This document shows, in pieces, positions 54,653-63,778 of a stretch of 64,000 nucleotides of DNA; the first letter of the stretch is position 1; each line of letters begins with the position of its first letter. Location of the stretch: assembly GCF_014638995.1 (NCBI RefSeq), contig NZ_BMFR01000001.1:558001-622000 (forward strand), given 5' to 3'. This DNA is from Virgibacillus oceani (lineage in GTDB: Bacteria > Bacillota > Bacilli > Bacillales > Amphibacillaceae). The notes beneath the pieces were generated by a model. That model was given only the letters and a program-made list of their open reading frames with translations. It made no database searches and was not told the DNA's origin. The position numbers were made by a program, and so were the translations under genes.

Positions 54653-55147
54653 ATGATTTCATTACTGCTTGCTATGGATCGTAATCGGGTAATTGGATCT
54701 GAAAATGATTTGCCATGGCATTTACCAAATGATTTAAAGTTTTTTAAGGAAGTTACCACTGGACACATTATTATTATGGGTAGAAAAACGTATGAATCAA
54801 TTGGTAAACCATTGCCAAACCGTAAAAACGTTGTCCTGACTAAACGCCATACAAACTACCCGGAAGATATTAAAGTAATGGACGGACTTAAAGCAGTACT
54901 TGAATGGAATGAAAAACATCCGAGTGAAGAATTCTTTATAATTGGTGGAGGTTCTATTTTCGAACAAACACTTCCTTATGCTGATCGGATGTATATTACA
55001 CTAATTGACGAAGCATTTGCTGGTGATACCTATTTTCCAGAATTTGAACAAGATGAATGGAAATTGACAACAAAGAAAAAAGGGGAAAAGAATGTGAAAA
55101 ATCCTTATGATTATTATTTCTTGCAATACGATCGAAAAGTTGATTAA
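54653..55147 (+). CDS. dfrA: Dihydrofolate reductase
   Basis: DHFR (folA/dfrA) reduces dihydrofolate with NADPH. The 164-residue protein has MDRNRVIGSENDLPWHLPND near residue 8 (catalytic acidic residue near 28), IIMGRKTYESIGKPLPNRKN near residue 41, and IIGGGSIFEQTLPYADRMYIT near residue 96. TAAGGAGG precedes the ATG. It is the chromosomal housekeeping type in a thyA-dfrA pair. Confidence 0.97.
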   Translation: MISLLLAMDRNRVIGSENDLPWHLPNDLKFFKEVTTGHIIIMGRKTYESIGKPLPNRKNVVLTKRHTNYPEDIKVMDGLKAVLEWNEKHPSEEFFIIGGGSIFEQTLPYADRMYITLIDEAFAGDTYFPEFEQDEWKLTTKKKGEKNVKNPYDYYFLQYDRKVD

Positions 55148-55164
55148 CGTGGAGTGATTAAATC

Positions 55165-55743
55165 ATGAAAAGCTGCGGTGTGATTTTATCAGGCGGTAAA
55201 TCTTCCAGAATGGGTAAGAATAAATCGTTGTTATCCCTGCACAATAAACCAGTAATTGAGCATATTGCGTTAGTGTTAAACGAATGTACGGATAACATAA
55301 TCGTAATTGCAAACGAAACTGACAAATATTCATTTCTTGGGCTTCCGGTATATAAAGATCGATATAAAAATAAGGGACCTCTTGGAGGGTTGGAAGCAGC
55401 ACTTCACTACAGTAAGGCTGATGTATTTTTATTTGCGGCGTGTGATATGCCATTTATCAATCAAGACGTTTATAATTATTTACTTGATCAGCTTAATGAC
55501 TATGATGCCGTTATCCCAATATATGAAAATAAGATGCATCCTTTAGCAGGTATATATAGAAGGTCAATTCTCCCGAAAATCCAGCAGCAATTAGATATGG
55601 ATGATCGAAAAGTAAGGAATTTATTTAAATATATGAAGGTAAATTATATTCATCGTTTCGCCCCTTTATCCGAAAACTTATTACAAAGACATTTTTTTAA
55701 TATGAATTTTCCAGCACAATATGAACAAGCTAAACTATTATAA
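55165..55743 (+). CDS. mobA: Molybdenum cofactor guanylyltransferase MobA
   Basis: MobA adds GMP to molybdopterin to form the dinucleotide cofactor of DMSO-reductase-type enzymes. The 192-residue protein begins GVILSGGKSSRMGKNKSLL, the nucleotidyltransferase signature, with GPLGGLEAAL near residue 71 and FAACDMPFINQDV near 92. It starts 17 bases after dfrA, perhaps co-transcribed. No other molybdenum cofactor gene is in the window. The tat genes follow, and many molybdoenzymes are Tat substrates; this link is only suggestive. Confidence 0.93.
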   Translation: MKSCGVILSGGKSSRMGKNKSLLSLHNKPVIEHIALVLNECTDNIIVIANETDKYSFLGLPVYKDRYKNKGPLGGLEAALHYSKADVFLFAACDMPFINQDVYNYLLDQLNDYDAVIPIYENKMHPLAGIYRRSILPKIQQQLDMDDRKVRNLFKYMKVNYIHRFAPLSENLLQRHFFNMNFPAQYEQAKLL

Positions 55744-55837
55744 GTTGTTATATAATGGGGAATTATGTTAAACTAAATACGTTTACAAGCTATTTAATTG
55801 ACTAATTTTGAACTTTTTGTGATTGTTTACAAATGTA

Positions 55838-55866
55838 TTTTCAAATTAAAACTTTAGCTTTATAAT
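55838..55866 (+). promoter_or_regulatory. Promoter of tatA1-tatA2-tatC
   Basis: TTTTCA (55838-55843), 17 bases, perfect TATAAT (55861-55866), 21 bases before tatA1. Confidence 0.55.
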
Positions 55867-55887
55867 GAAGGCAAGGAAGGTGTTCAT

Positions 55888-56094
55888 ATGTTATCTAATA
55901 TAGGGTTTCCGGGATTGATACTAATTTTGATTATTGCGTTAGTTATATTTGGTCCTAAAAAACTCCCTGAAATAGGAAAAGCTGCTGGCCATACGTTACG
56001 TGAGTTTAAAAATTCAGCACGTTCGTTAACAAGCGATGTTACGGATGAAGTAAAAGAAACTAAAGAAATCATTAACGGAAAAGAAACTAAATAA
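55888..56094 (+). CDS. tatA: Twin-arginine translocase subunit TatA, copy 1
   Basis: TatA oligomerises to form the channel of the Tat system for folded proteins. The 68-residue product has the short N-terminal helix [28 protein letters not shown] split around the FGPKKLPE hinge (residues about 8-35), an amphipathic helix [11 protein letters not shown] and a charged tail. AAGGAAGGTG precedes the ATG. A second, shorter tatA follows, then tatC. Confidence 0.95.
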   Translation: MLSNIGFPGLILILIIALVIFGPKKLPEIGKAAGHTLREFKNSARSLTSDVTDEVKETKEIINGKETK

Positions 56095-56115
56095 ATTCAT
56101 CGGAGTGATCGTTAT

Positions 56116-56295
56116 ATGTTCAGTAATATTGGAATTCCTGGGTTAATATTAATTCTTATTGTTGCGTTAGTTGTTTTTGGCCCTTCCAAGCTCCCTGAAA
56201 TCGGCAAGGCTTTTGGCAGTTCATTAAAAGAATTTAAAAATGCTACAAAAGATATTGTCTCTGATGATGATGATAATAAAAATAAAAACAAATAA
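56116..56295 (+). CDS. tatA: Twin-arginine translocase subunit TatA, copy 2
   Basis: A 59-codon gene directly after the first tatA (21-base gap). The product [40 protein letters not shown] and an acidic/basic tail [10 protein letters not shown] has the same hinge and amphipathic helix as copy 1 and differs mainly in the tail, which makes a tandem duplication likely. CGGAGTGAT precedes the ATG. Being under 60 codons it is easy to overlook. Whether the two copies serve different substrates, as TatAd/TatAy do in B. subtilis, is unknown. Confidence 0.92.
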   Translation: MFSNIGIPGLILILIVALVVFGPSKLPEIGKAFGSSLKEFKNATKDIVSDDDDNKNKNK

Positions 56296-56306
56296 TGGAT
56301 TTAGGT

Positions 56307-56346
56307 GAAGGTGTGAGGGTGTGAATAACCTTACATCTTCTTTTGT
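56307..56346 (+). terminator. Hairpin between tatA2 and tatC
   Basis: GAAGGTGTGAGG (56307-56318) pairs with CCTTACATCTTC (56329-56340, two G-U), followed by TTTTG. It may partly terminate, giving more TatA than TatC, as the stoichiometry needs. Confidence 0.65.
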
Positions 56347-56390
56347 GCTAAAGCAATATGATGGCACCGTCTGGAAGAGAGTGTGTAGCA

Positions 56391-57152
56391 ATGTCTGAAG
56401 ATCAACAATTCGATAATGAAAAAGAAATGAACGTAACTGGGCATTTATCTGAATTAAGAAATAGGCTTATTGTAACTGCAGTTTTTTTCGTGATTTTTTT
56501 CGGATTAGGATTTGCGTATGTAAAACAAATTTACGGTTTTTTGGTTAAAGATTTGGATTTTATGTTAAATTTTACAAGCCCAACGGATATTGTTTCTGTT
56601 TATTTTACAATGGCTGGTTTAGTTGCAATAACGGGCACATTGCCAATTCTGTGTATTCAAATTTGGCTGTTTATTAAACCTGGGTTAACATCCAATGAGC
56701 GCAAAGCATCATTAGCATATATTCCCGCTGTTTTTCTATTATTTATTGCTGGAATTGTTTTTGGTTATTTAGTTTTTACGAAATTAATTATGCCGTTTCT
56801 GTTGCAGCTTAACGATGGATTCGCAAATGAGTTATATACGTTTGGCAACTATTTTAAATTTATGTTTCATGTTACTATTCCATTTGCCGTGTTATTTGAA
56901 ATTCCAATGATTGCAATGTTTTTAACAACATTAGGCATCATTACACCTGATTTTATGAGGAAAACAAGAAAATATGCTTATTTCATCTTAGTTATTATTG
57001 GAGCAATTATTACACCTCCAGACTTTGTTTTACAAATTGTTGTAGCAATTCCCTTAATTATTCTTTATGAAATAAGTATCTATCTTTCAGGAATAGTTTA
57101 TCGAAAAAAGCTGAAAAAACATAAGGAATTTATGGAGCAGGATAGCTTATAG
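56391..57152 (+). CDS. tatC: Twin-arginine translocase subunit TatC
   Basis: TatC is the receptor for twin-arginine signal peptides. The 253-residue protein has six membrane helices and the conserved VTGHLSELRNRLIVTAVFF at about residues 15-33 (the Glu near residue 20 contacts the RR motif), SPTDIVSVYFTMAGLVA near residue 64, and GIITPDFMRKTRKYAYF near residue 184. I chose ATG 56391; in-frame ATGs at 56358 and 56361 add non-conserved residues. It can serve QcrA, whose signal carries SRRQFLN. Confidence 0.96.
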   Translation: MSEDQQFDNEKEMNVTGHLSELRNRLIVTAVFFVIFFGLGFAYVKQIYGFLVKDLDFMLNFTSPTDIVSVYFTMAGLVAITGTLPILCIQIWLFIKPGLTSNERKASLAYIPAVFLLFIAGIVFGYLVFTKLIMPFLLQLNDGFANELYTFGNYFKFMFHVTIPFAVLFEIPMIAMFLTTLGIITPDFMRKTRKYAYFILVIIGAIITPPDFVLQIVVAIPLIILYEISIYLSGIVYRKKLKKHKEFMEQDSL

Positions 57153-57170
57153 CTTAATGGGGTGTATAAA

Positions 57171-57383
57171 GTGCGATCGTTTTATCAGTATATATTGACA
57201 TATCGAGGGAAACAGCATGACGATAAGAGTCGTCTTGCTGATTGGATATTTTATGATCATGATTTCCCAAAGTATTCAATGGATTACGGGGAAATTAGCA
57301 GTTATTTAGAGTGGAATAGCCCATTTCCAAATGCATTAATCATTTTTGATGAGATTTGGGCTTTGTATAAATTAAATGAGTAA
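57171..57383 (+). CDS. yozE: YozE, UPF0346 small protein
   Basis: The 70-residue protein starts with GTG 57171 behind AATGGGGTG. It shows SFYQYILTYRG, DHDFPKYSMDYGEISSYLEWN and FDEIWALYK, which follow the YozE/UPF0346 (YozE_SAM_like) pattern. The family folds like a SAM domain; its role is unknown. It is followed by a terminator, so tatA-tatA-tatC-yozE may form one unit. Confidence 0.87.
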   Translation: MRSFYQYILTYRGKQHDDKSRLADWIFYDHDFPKYSMDYGEISSYLEWNSPFPNALIIFDEIWALYKLNE

Positions 57384-57427
57384 AATAAAAGCTTTGGCTG
57401 ATTAATATGCCAGAGCTTTTATTTTGG
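57381..57427 (+). terminator. Terminator after yozE
   Basis: AAAATAAAAGCTTTGGC pairs with GCCAGAGCTTTTATTTT (one mismatch), around a 10-base loop. Confidence 0.8.
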
Positions 57428-57478
57428 TAAATAGTCAGCGAAGAAATCATGTTAAAATATACTTAATGGGGTGATTTA

Positions 57479-58630
57479 ATGAAGATATTACATACAGCTG
57501 ATTGGCACTTAGGCAAAATTGTAAACAGTGTTCATATGACAGATGAACAAGAATATGTACTCTATCAATTACTGGAAATCATAAAAGCAGAGAAGCCGGA
57601 TGTCATTATTATTGCGGGAGATTTATACGATCGTGCAATACCTCCCAAAGAAGCCGTGGAGCTGTTGAATAAAGTTTTAACATGCCTAGTAGCAGATTAT
57701 AAAATACCAGTCCTTGCAATTGCCGGCAACCACGATAGTCCGGACCGGTTAGAATTTGGAAATCAGTTGTTTCGGACTCAGGAGCTGTATATTGAAACAA
57801 AGTTACAAGCACAATTAAATCCAATCGTATTCCATGATGAAAATGGGCCAGTGTACTTCCATCTAATACCATACATTGAACCTGCAGAGGCAAGACAATT
57901 ATTTAATGATGAAGAAATTAATTCACATCATACAGCAATGGAGACCATCATTAATAAGATTAAACAATTAAATGATATGAACGAACGTCATGTTTTTATT
58001 GGACATGCTTTTTTAGCAGGTGGAATGGAATCCGAGTCGGAGGAACGTTTATCAATGGTCGGTGGCAGTCCATATATTGATGCCTCATTGTTCCAGGACT
58101 TTAATTATACAGCATTCGGTCATTTGCATCAGGCACAACGTGTTACAAGTGAAGTGATTCGGTATAGCGGATCTATTTTAAAATATTCTTTTTCGGAAGC
58201 TAATCATAGAAAATCTGTAACAATCGTAGACCTGGATGGAAACGGGAGTTGTAAACTGTCACAAATTCCGTTAATACCGAAACATGATATGCGGATTGTG
58301 GAGGGCTATTTCAGTGAATTAATCAGCAATCCAAAAGGCAACACTGAGGATTATTTGCATATTCTGTTACTGGACGAGGGACAAATTATTGATCCTATGA
58401 ATAAATTGCGTAAAGTTTATCCAAATATATTGAGATTAGAACGTAAAACCTTAGAATCGAAAAACAGTTTACTAGATTTAAAACGCATACGTCAAAAACA
58501 ATCTAAGTCACATTCAGAGATGTTTGCTTCGTTTTATGAGGAAATTAAAGGTGTACCTATTTCCGATTCTAACCAGAAGCAGGTTGAAAAGGTTGTATCA
58601 AAATTATTAAAAAAGGAAAGAGGGGAATAA
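57479..58630 (+). CDS. sbcD: Exonuclease subunit SbcD
   Basis: SbcD is the Mre11-like nuclease that with SbcC cuts hairpins and protein-blocked DNA ends. The 383-residue protein has the metallophosphatase motifs ILHTADWHLGK at the start, IIAGDLYDRAIPP near residue 44, AIAGNHDSPDRL near 80 and YTAFGHLHQAQRV near residue 211 with the last metal-binding His. The stop comes one base before the GTG of sbcC. Confidence 0.97.
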   Translation: MKILHTADWHLGKIVNSVHMTDEQEYVLYQLLEIIKAEKPDVIIIAGDLYDRAIPPKEAVELLNKVLTCLVADYKIPVLAIAGNHDSPDRLEFGNQLFRTQELYIETKLQAQLNPIVFHDENGPVYFHLIPYIEPAEARQLFNDEEINSHHTAMETIINKIKQLNDMNERHVFIGHAFLAGGMESESEERLSMVGGSPYIDASLFQDFNYTAFGHLHQAQRVTSEVIRYSGSILKYSFSEANHRKSVTIVDLDGNGSCKLSQIPLIPKHDMRIVEGYFSELISNPKGNTEDYLHILLLDEGQIIDPMNKLRKVYPNILRLERKTLESKNSLLDLKRIRQKQSKSHSEMFASFYEEIKGVPISDSNQKQVEKVVSKLLKKERGE

Positions 58631-58631
58631 A

Positions 58632-61600
58632 GTGCGGGCTCTATTCTTAAGTCTTAAAGCATTTGGTCCATATTGGGAAAGGCAGGAAATAGATTTTGCA
58701 GAATTAGGCGGAGAATCAATTTTTCTTATTACAGGTCCAACTGGAGCGGGTAAAACTACAGTATTTGATGCAATATGCTATGCGCTATATGGCCGAGCAA
58801 GCGGGTCTGATCGTGACCAGGATTCGTTAAGAAGTCATTTTGCAAAAGTAGATGAACCAACAGAAGTGCAATTCCGATTTTCGTTGAATCGTAAAATATA
58901 TGAAGTTATCCGTAATCCTAAGCAGCTAAAGAAAAAGGAGCGGGGAGACGGTTATACAGAGGAGCCTGCAAAAGCGATTCTTTACGAAATAACGGATGGC
59001 ATCAAAACACTAGTCTCTGCCAGAATAAAAGATGTGAATGATGCAATTGAAGCTAAGCTAGGTTTTGACTATGAGCAATTTCGTAAAATGATTTTAATAC
59101 CCCAAGGAGAATTCCGAAAATTAATCTCTGAAAACAGCAAAGAAAGAGAAGCAATCTTACAGAAAATTTTTCATACTTATTTTTATGAAAAAATAACCGA
59201 GGAACTGAAGCTTCAATCGAAGGAACTAAAAGAGGAGATTGAATATATTGAACAAGCTATTCAATATGAAATTACAAAAATACAATGGTCAGACCAGAAA
59301 ACCGGTGAGGATGACACAATCGAAGTTATTATAGAAAAGTTAGCGCAAGAACTTAAGCGAGCCAATGAAAATTTAGAGGGGTTAAATAGGCAAAGGGCTC
59401 AAAAGCAACGTGCAGTAAAAACCGCACAAGATAAATTACTAGCAGGAAAAACTATTGAGGAAAAATATACCGAACAAATAAAATTGCAAAAAGAAAAGGC
59501 TGACTTAAACGGGAAATCGAATACGATAACACATGAAAAGGAAAAGCTTCACTTAGCACAAAATGCACAAAAGATTATTCCACTTGAAAATCAAAGTAAC
59601 GCTCGTAAAAAAGAATGGCATAACCAGTTAACTAAATTAACAAAACAACAAACTAAAGTAGAGTCCCTTGAAAAAAAATATAAATCAATTGAGGCAGCAT
59701 ATAATGAAGAGAAAAGCAAAGAGCCGGAACGTGATATGTTGGCAGAAAAAATCAAACTTGCCTGTTCACAGCTAGATCAGGTTAATAACTATTTGGACTT
59801 GCAAAAAAATGCAAAACAAATCAATTTGGAAAAAGAAAAAAAACAGAAACAATTAACATCTGCAGAAACCAGCCTAAAACAAGTAGATAATGAAATAGAT
59901 AAAATTGAGACAAAACTTAACGATGAACAGGAATTAACGAAAAAATATTATGTGAGTCGTGAGAAACTGGAAAAAGGAATAAATGTAATCAAGCATCTTG
60001 AAAATTTGTACGAAGAAAACAGCAATTTACTGGAGCTGCGTAAAAGCTACCAATATTTTCAGCAAAAACATGAGGAGCATCTGCATGTATTAGATAATAT
60101 ACGAAAACAGTATAATTCAAAAGAAGGTGAGCAAAAGAGGCAATATGCAGCTTTAATGGCTCATCATTTAGAAGATGGTGTCCCATGCCCGGTTTGCGGT
60201 TCAGCTGAGCACCCCAAAAAAGCAGTTCCCCACGAAGGTACGATTCGAGAAAGTGAATTAGAACAACTAAAAGAAGAACTTCAAATGAAAGAAAAAGAAT
60301 ATTTACAATTCCAGCAGAAATTTGCTGAATGTAAATCAGACGGACAAAGTCAACGCATGACAGTAATGAAGCTATATGAGCAAATAAGCAGTGAACTGCC
60401 TGACCTTAATAATAAGGTCATTCTAGACACTAGTCATAAATGGAAGGAGCATGTTTCTTCTTTAAAGCAGGAATGCAGTAGATTGGACCAAGAATTAACG
60501 AATTTACAGACACTTCGAAAACTGCGAAAAGAGTACAAAACGAAAAGAGAAAAATTCAAACAAACGTTTGATCAATTATTAACTGAATTTCAAAATATAG
60601 CTAATGAATCAATTAAAACATCGACTAAACTAGAAGAATTAACAAAGCAGCTTCCTAAAGACGTAAAAAATGCCGAAAGTTTTAAGAATCAAATTAATGA
60701 AATGGAAGAAGCTTTAAATCGTCAGAAAGCAAATTGGGAAAAAATAAGCGAACATTATAAACAATCATATGATCAATTACAAAAAGAAAAAACAATTTTA
60801 GATCAACAAAAGAAGTTTGAAGAAAATAATAGAGAAAGTTTTGATGAGCAATATGCAGTTTTTTCACAAGCAGTAACCGCTAGTTCCTTTTCGGGGATTG
60901 AAGCATACCAGCAAGCTAAATTATCGATAGAGGATCAACAAGTAATAGATGCTAACGTGAAAAGCTATGAATCTAGGGTCGAACAAATAAAGTTTCGACT
61001 TGAAGAGCTAATAAATCAAATTGGCAATAATAAAAGGCCAGATATTCAAGAATTAGAACGGATAGTAGATGCGGAACAGACGGAGCTGCAGAATATTAGT
61101 GATGCAATACATTCATTACGAATAAAGATAAGCAATGATCAACAAGTCGATACCAGTATTCGTGAAAGATTAACCAAACAGAATAGCTTGACAGAAGACT
61201 ATTATACAATTGGAGAATTAGCCAATTTAGCCCATGGGAACAACCAATTGAAATTATCCTTTGAACGTTATGTATTAGCTTCATTTTTAGATGAAATATT
61301 AATTCAGGCGAATACTAGGCTAGATCGAATGAGTGAACACCGATATCAGCTTATTCGCAGTGGACAGGTTGCGAAACGAGGAGCACAGAGTGGATTGGAT
61401 CTTGAAGTACTTGATCATCATACTGGGCAACAGCGTTCTGTCAAGACTCTATCAGGCGGTGAAGGATTCAAAGCTGCACTTAGTTTAGCATTAGGTTTAG
61501 CCGATGTCGTACAAGCTCATGCCGGGGGGGTTCAATTGGATACATTATTCATTGATGAAGGGTTTGGTACTTTAGATGAAATTTCTTTGCAGCAAGCTAT

Positions 61601-61775
61601 CGATTGTTTAAAGGATTTACAGGAGAGCAATCGATTATTAGGAATTATTTCCCATGTACCACATTTAAAAAATGAAATTCATGCCAAATTGCAAATAAAG
61701 CCTTCACATAAGGGCTCCAGAATAGCTTTTACCTTTGGACAAGAAAACCAATATCAAAAGCAGTTATCTATTTAG
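58632..61775 (+). CDS. sbcC: Exonuclease subunit SbcC (SMC-like ATPase)
   Basis: SbcC is the Rad50-like ATPase partner of SbcD. The 1047-residue protein has Walker A ITGPTGAGKTTVFDAICYAL near residue 34, long coiled coils on both sides of a central zinc hook CPVCG at about residues 519-523, the ABC signature LSGGEGFKAALSLALGLAD near residue 941, and Walker B LDTLFIDEGFGTLDE near residue 970. It begins with GTG behind AAAGAGGGG. Confidence 0.97.
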   Translation: MRALFLSLKAFGPYWERQEIDFAELGGESIFLITGPTGAGKTTVFDAICYALYGRASGSDRDQDSLRSHFAKVDEPTEVQFRFSLNRKIYEVIRNPKQLKKKERGDGYTEEPAKAILYEITDGIKTLVSARIKDVNDAIEAKLGFDYEQFRKMILIPQGEFRKLISENSKEREAILQKIFHTYFYEKITEELKLQSKELKEEIEYIEQAIQYEITKIQWSDQKTGEDDTIEVIIEKLAQELKRANENLEGLNRQRAQKQRAVKTAQDKLLAGKTIEEKYTEQIKLQKEKADLNGKSNTITHEKEKLHLAQNAQKIIPLENQSNARKKEWHNQLTKLTKQQTKVESLEKKYKSIEAAYNEEKSKEPERDMLAEKIKLACSQLDQVNNYLDLQKNAKQINLEKEKKQKQLTSAETSLKQVDNEIDKIETKLNDEQELTKKYYVSREKLEKGINVIKHLENLYEENSNLLELRKSYQYFQQKHEEHLHVLDNIRKQYNSKEGEQKRQYAALMAHHLEDGVPCPVCGSAEHPKKAVPHEGTIRESELEQLKEELQMKEKEYLQFQQKFAECKSDGQSQRMTVMKLYEQISSELPDLNNKVILDTSHKWKEHVSSLKQECSRLDQELTNLQTLRKLRKEYKTKREKFKQTFDQLLTEFQNIANESIKTSTKLEELTKQLPKDVKNAESFKNQINEMEEALNRQKANWEKISEHYKQSYDQLQKEKTILDQQKKFEENNRESFDEQYAVFSQAVTASSFSGIEAYQQAKLSIEDQQVIDANVKSYESRVEQIKFRLEELINQIGNNKRPDIQELERIVDAEQTELQNISDAIHSLRIKISNDQQVDTSIRERLTKQNSLTEDYYTIGELANLAHGNNQLKLSFERYVLASFLDEILIQANTRLDRMSEHRYQLIRSGQVAKRGAQSGLDLEVLDHHTGQQRSVKTLSGGEGFKAALSLALGLADVVQAHAGGVQLDTLFIDEGFGTLDEISLQQAIDCLKDLQESNRLLGIISHVPHLKNEIHAKLQIKPSHKGSRIAFTFGQENQYQKQLSI

Positions 61776-61902
61776 TTCGCTTAAATTCGTCAAATATCGC
61801 TATGATAACGGGATATATGTAATATCCTGCGGTTGCCCGGGAAATATAAACAAAATATTTCCTTAAACAGAATCTATAATTCGGAATTTCGTCAAAACTA
61901 TA

Positions 61903-61933
61903 TTGCCTATTCTTTTTATGATTGGTCTATAAT
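61903..61933 (+). promoter_or_regulatory. Candidate promoter of the 25-codon gene
   Basis: Perfect TATAAT (61928-61933) with TTGCCT (61903-61908) 19 bases upstream. The remainder of 61776-61902 shows no gene. Confidence 0.5.
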
Positions 61934-61964
61934 TAAAGTATGAACTTACGAAAGAGGGGATACG

Positions 61965-62042
61965 ATGTTTCCGATCATTATGTTGGGATTAATCTTTTCC
62001 GGTACAATCGGGTTCATTATCGCATCAGAAGTTTCAGCTTAA
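61965..62042 (+). CDS. Very small hydrophobic protein, 25 residues
   Basis: ATG 61965 follows AAAGAGGGG with a 4-base spacing and opens a 25-codon frame: a start MFPIIMLGLIFSG, then TIGFIIASEVSA. The whole product is one membrane-length hydrophobic segment with a single acidic residue near the end and small residues at the C-terminus. It has its own candidate promoter and a terminator 32 bases later, so it reads as a complete transcription unit. I do not recognise the family. It could equally be a leader peptide or a small RNA that happens to hold a frame. Confidence 0.5.
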   Translation: MFPIIMLGLIFSGTIGFIIASEVSA

Positions 62043-62073
62043 TAGATTCATAAGAAAGTATAGGTTAACATTT

Positions 62074-62110
62074 AAAGTCTTTGCCACCCGCGCAGGGACT
62101 TTTCTTTTTA
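62074..62110 (+). terminator. Terminator of the 25-codon unit
   Basis: AAGTCTTTGC pairs with GCAGGGACTT (two G-U pairs) across a 7-base loop, followed by TTCTTTTT. Confidence 0.7.
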
Positions 62111-62205
62111 AAGAAAATACATCTTCATTAAGGTGAAAGCCTACACTCTTTAAGGTTTGTAACGTACAATAATCTAGATAATTAATTTTGAAAAGAGGGA
62201 TAAAA

Positions 62206-62694
62206 ATGGTATTCCCAATTCAGCGTCCACCAAATTTCCCTGCAAATCAATTTCAAAGGATGCCAAATCATCCAATGTTTCCTAATCAGGATTTATACGG
62301 TCCAGCAAGGGGAAATTCGGGAAATATGATTCAAAATATGTTACAGCGCTTTTTGCCTGCACAAGGAATACAGCAAGGTGCAGGATTACCTGCCCGTGCA
62401 GTTGGTGGGTTATCAGGCACAATCAATAATGTACAGCAGGTGTTAAAGGTGGTTCAATCTACTGCTCCAATAGTACAGCAATATGGACCAATGGTGAAAA
62501 ACCTACCTAAAATGTATCGATTAATGAAGGCACTTAAAGAAGATGACGATGATGAACAAAACATCGACACCGATTCCCAGGTCAATGAAAGCATCGATTT
62601 AAACGAAGAGTCTATCCAAATTGATGACCATAAAGTAAATATAAAAAGTGACAAATCCAGACAAGGGTTATCAAAACCAAAGTTATACATCTAA
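62206..62694 (+). CDS. YqfQ/VrrA-like protein
   Basis: The 162-residue protein opens with a Pro/Asn/Phe-rich region (PIQRPPNFPANQFQRMPNHP), then a hydrophobic-to-helical core TINNVQQVLKVVQSTAPIVQ and QYGPMVKNLPKMYRLMKAL near residue 92, and ends in an acidic then basic tail. The QYGPMVKNLP element and Pro-rich start match the YqfQ/VrrA family of Bacillus. I chose ATG 62206 behind AAGAGGG. The role is unknown; a spore-surface role has been considered for related proteins but is not shown here. Confidence 0.75.
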   Translation: MVFPIQRPPNFPANQFQRMPNHPMFPNQDLYGPARGNSGNMIQNMLQRFLPAQGIQQGAGLPARAVGGLSGTINNVQQVLKVVQSTAPIVQQYGPMVKNLPKMYRLMKALKEDDDDEQNIDTDSQVNESIDLNEESIQIDDHKVNIKSDKSRQGLSKPKLYI

Positions 62695-62719
62695 AAATAA
62701 GCGCTCTACTTGATTTTTT

Positions 62720-62749
62720 TTGTTAAAAACGGAAAAATAGGGTTATGAT
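62720..62749 (+). promoter_or_regulatory. Candidate promoter of msrAB
   Basis: TTGTTA (62720-62725), 18 bases, TATGAT (62744-62749), 22 bases before the start. Confidence 0.48.
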
Positions 62750-62770
62750 AACTGCACTGGAGGTAATAAA

Positions 62771-63730
62771 ATGACGTCAAATTATGAAATTGCAACTTTT
62801 GCTGGGGGATGTTTTTGGTGTATGGTAGAGCCCTATGATAGACGACCAGGCATTATAAGTGTCGTGTCTGGTTATACGGGCGGTACCGTTGAAAATCCTA
62901 CGTATGAACAGGTATGCTCGAATACTACTGGTCATCTGGAAGCAGTGCAAATTACTTACGACCCATCCATTATGCCATACGAAAGTATTGTTGAAACTTT
63001 CTGGAGGCAAATAGATCCAACTGATGCAGGCGGGCAATTTAATGATAGGGGAGAATCCTATCAAACAGCCATTTTTTATCATAATGAACAACAAAAAGAA
63101 GCTGCCCAAATTTCGAAACAGCAATTAGAAGATAGCGGGAAATTTTCAAAGCCTATCGTTACCAAGATTCTTCCAGCTAATGTCTTTTATCCTGCTGAAG
63201 AAAGGCATCAAAATTATTACAAGACAAATTCCTTCCATTATCGTTTGTATAAAAAAGGTTCTGGAAGAGAGGATTTCATCAAAAAAAATTGGAATAAATC
63301 CATTGATAAAGAAACATTAAAGCAGCAATTAACACCAATCCAATACCATGTTACACAAGAAAACGGTACGGAAAGGCCCTTTCAAAATGAATATTGGGAC
63401 AATGAAAAAGAGGGAATATACGTCGAAATTGTCTCTGGTGAAGTATTATTTTCCTCTAAAGATAAATTTGATGCTGGCTGCGGGTGGCCAAGCTTCACTA
63501 AACCGATTGACAGCTATCATGTTCCAGAGAAAACGGATACATCCCACGGAATGATTCGAACCGAAGTCAGGAGCAAGGAAGGGGATTCGCACCTTGGACA
63601 TGTTTTTAATGACGGTCCGAAAGCGCAAGGCGGCTTACGGTATTGTATGAATTCCGCAGCGATGCGCTTTATTCCGAAAGAGAAAATGGCCGAAGAAGGA
63701 TATGAAAAATATTTATATTTATTTGATTAG
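62771..63730 (+). CDS. msrAB: Bifunctional peptide-methionine sulfoxide reductase MsrA/MsrB
   Basis: MsrA repairs the S-epimer and MsrB the R-epimer of methionine sulfoxide. The 319-residue protein fuses an N-terminal MsrA domain (catalytic Cys in [14 protein letters not shown] near residue 15; HQNYYKTN near residue 150) to a C-terminal MsrB domain (from about residue 180; [12 protein letters not shown] near 236, [10 protein letters not shown] near 276, catalytic Cys in [14 protein letters not shown] near 292). The MsrB part lacks the paired CxxC zinc motifs. Ribosome-binding site TGGAGG. The fusion is common in Firmicutes, but B. subtilis has separate msrA and msrB. Confidence 0.96.
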   Translation: MTSNYEIATFAGGCFWCMVEPYDRRPGIISVVSGYTGGTVENPTYEQVCSNTTGHLEAVQITYDPSIMPYESIVETFWRQIDPTDAGGQFNDRGESYQTAIFYHNEQQKEAAQISKQQLEDSGKFSKPIVTKILPANVFYPAEERHQNYYKTNSFHYRLYKKGSGREDFIKKNWNKSIDKETLKQQLTPIQYHVTQENGTERPFQNEYWDNEKEGIYVEIVSGEVLFSSKDKFDAGCGWPSFTKPIDSYHVPEKTDTSHGMIRTEVRSKEGDSHLGHVFNDGPKAQGGLRYCMNSAAMRFIPKEKMAEEGYEKYLYLFD

Positions 63731-63778
63731 TTAACAATAATAATATTATGTAAACAATTTTGAAAGTGAAGTGACGTA

